From the NCBI GenBank assembly GCA_034114085.1, contig JAXEWB010000092.1, positions 1 to 64,000 on the forward strand: a stretch of 64,000 bases of DNA. The letters run 5' to 3'. The stretch comes from Spiro-02 sp034114085 (GTDB lineage Bacteria; Spirochaetota; Spirochaetia; Sphaerochaetales; Sphaerochaetaceae). Numbering within the stretch: the first letter of the stretch is position 1; each line of letters begins with the position of its first letter. Shown here piece after piece: positions 62,843-64,000 of this stretch. The notes beneath the pieces were generated by a model. It did not search any database. It was not told the DNA's origin and was given only the letters and a program-made list of their open reading frames with translations. The position numbers and the translations under genes were made by a program.

Positions 62843-64000
62843 TCACCAGCTGAAAACTACGGACGGCGCTATTGTAAGCGTCGCCAACCGGTGATATTGA
62901 ACCTTGCCTGCGTCGACCTTGGCCCAATACTGGCTCCCGAAGCCAACTCCCCAGCCCCAATGGACGGACGGGGTATGCCGATACCAGACCTCCCACTCGC
63001 CTCCGAAAATAAATACCGTGTCAGTCTGGTCAAAGGGAATCCTTGCGCCAAACCCGACCAGGCATGCAGCTCCAATCGAAGCGTCTTCTATCAAAGTGAA
63101 GGAAGTATCGAACAAGCCCCCAAGTGGAACATCGACCTGCATGCCGCCCATGGCGTACACCGAAAGCCCCTGCAACGTCATCGTCGGGGGCTTTGAAATT
63201 TCAAGACAAAGCCCTGCCTTCATGACCGGCGCCCAAGGATACCAGCCCATGGAACGCATCGCCGAGAATTCAGCACCGACGCCAAACAGACCGGAAGCGA
63301 CGACAGTGACGGGAAACTCTATCGTACCGGTCCAGTTCGGTCCCGGCGACAACGGCATCCCCGGCTGAGGGTTACGGACGTATACAGGATCGTAAGCCGC
63401 GACGGTTCTCCCCTCATATGGGATGATGTCGTTCACAACGACAAGCGCCTCGGACTTGCTGGAGACGCCTTGCACCAGCAGGCGGTCCCCTTTCTTCACC
63501 GGCAGGCTGTTTTCATCAACCCAAGAAGAAAGGCTATTTCTCCATACGTAGTCCAGCGTCAGTCCGTCTGATTCTATCGGCAGCAGATCCAGCGCGTCAT
63601 ACCGTAGCTGCGCAGTCACCACGGAAGACAGTTCCCTGGCTATTTCCTTTAGGTTCTTTCCAAGAACGGCGACTCCTGTCGTAAAGCTTTCCCCGCCATA
63701 AGAAAGCCTGAGCCAGGCTGTGAACCGAATCTGAGGCTCGAAGGTAATCATATCCAACTTGGGATCGCCCAGAGTCGTTTCCACAGGGCCGGATGCCTCA
63801 ACGGAGAAATCCACACGGCTTTCCAAACTCCGGCGGACACCTTTTTCCACCGCGTCAAGCAATAGCAAGTCAGTTTCAGGATCTCCAGTAGAACCGGACA
63901 GCGACATGGACAGTCCTGTCGCCTGAGGAAACGTACCCGCCGACAGACAGACCGTCATGAACAGGAATGCCGCAAGTCCGAATAACAAACGGCGGCGCAT
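62843..64000 (-). CDS. Putative outer-membrane protein
   Basis: The 385-residue protein starts with its ATG at the very edge of the window. It has a signal peptide (about 1-21), a mixed domain (about 30-220) and a C-terminal half of amphipathic beta strands rich in Gly and aromatic residues (WYPWAPVMKAGLCLEI, FGGEWEVWYRH, GWGVGFGSQYWA) that ends in SVVFSW, like a barrel's terminal strand. The family is not recognised. The upstream region, including the promoter, is outside the window, so a longer N-terminus cannot be ruled out. Confidence 0.75.
   Translation of the reverse strand: MRRRLLFGLAAFLFMTVCLSAGTFPQATGLSMSLSGSTGDPETDLLLLDAVEKGVRRSLESRVDFSVEASGPVETTLGDPKLDMITFEPQIRFTAWLRLSYGGESFTTGVAVLGKNLKEIARELSSVVTAQLRYDALDLLPIESDGLTLDYVWRNSLSSWVDENSLPVKKGDRLLVQGVSSKSEALVVVNDIIPYEGRTVAAYDPVYVRNPQPGMPLSPGPNWTGTIEFPVTVVASGLFGVGAEFSAMRSMGWYPWAPVMKAGLCLEISKPPTMTLQGLSVYAMGGMQVDVPLGGLFDTSFTLIEDASIGAACLVGFGARIPFDQTDTVFIFGGEWEVWYRHTPSVHWGWGVGFGSQYWAKVDAGKVQYHRLATLTIAPSVVFSW

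Noticed and set aside
1..64000. tRNA, rRNA genes or a CRISPR array
   Set aside because: Looked for T-loop-like GGTTCGA strings and regularly spaced repeats; only isolated, non-foldable matches were seen (for example near 40922).

Overview
The window reads as a bacterial chromosome segment of medium GC (roughly 53% by eye), fully gene-dense, with no rRNA, tRNA or CRISPR array seen. The gene content suggests a free-living or gut-type spirochaete, perhaps of the Sphaerochaeta group: sugar ABC transporters whose binding proteins start 'FA-GGAKE' or 'FSAGTQE', an LPP20-like lipoprotein, outer-membrane beta-barrel proteins, a huge c-di-GMP sensor and a TsuA-type thiosulfate permease. That assignment is inference from family resemblance only.

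Layout. 1-4567 (+): a carbohydrate ABC transporter (two permeases, binding protein) with a sugar epimerase-like TIM barrel. 4564-5900: a MerR regulator (-) and RadC (+). 5901-8905 (+): exported and lipoprotein genes of unknown role, including one with InlB-type repeats. 9156-10835 (-): a DUF1989 protein and a cation efflux pump. 10950-18831 (-): a complete histidine operon hisG-D-C-B-H-A-F-IE, with a transcription attenuator and a previously unmarked 16-residue His-rich leader peptide. 18929-24250 (-): a 1773-residue Cache/PAS/GAF/GGDEF/EAL protein carrying a 15-base homopolymer near its 3' end. 24596-28163: HdeD-like protein, YjjG-like phosphatase, FKBP lipoprotein and fumarase beta. 28156-34558 (-): def-fmt-patatin-radical SAM-fumarase operon, in which the fumarase alpha subunit is fused behind a VanZ-like membrane domain.

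34748-40772: a GntR repressor gene divergent from an operon of ABC transporter, 2-hydroxyacid dehydrogenase and N-acetylneuraminate-lyase-like aldolase. Identical palindromes sit in both promoters. 41022-48037 (-): an operon glpK-cdaA-ybbR-acpS-truA-udg-priA that links glycerol use, c-di-AMP synthesis and housekeeping. 48311-52111 (+): a Crp/Fnr regulator, then TusA-like, YeeE/YedE and thioredoxin-reductase-like genes, probably a thiosulfate or related sulfur uptake unit. 52433-54566 (+): DRTGG protein, HATPase and a degenerate [FeFe]-hydrogenase-like protein, a probable redox-sensing module. 54608-59532: M16C protease (-), endonuclease IV and glycerophosphodiesterase (+). 59620-64000 (-): an AAA ATPase next to an IS256-like remnant, an LPP20-like lipoprotein and a probable outer-membrane protein whose start codon is the last three bases of the window.

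The most interesting points are the his attenuator and the imported look of that operon, the VanZ-fumarase fusion, the hydrogenase-like sensor module, the sulfur operon with an unusual reductase, the matched GntR operators and the C15 tract in the c-di-GMP gene. No computation or database search was possible. All family calls are from motif recognition, and many starts were chosen by ribosome-binding-site spacing.
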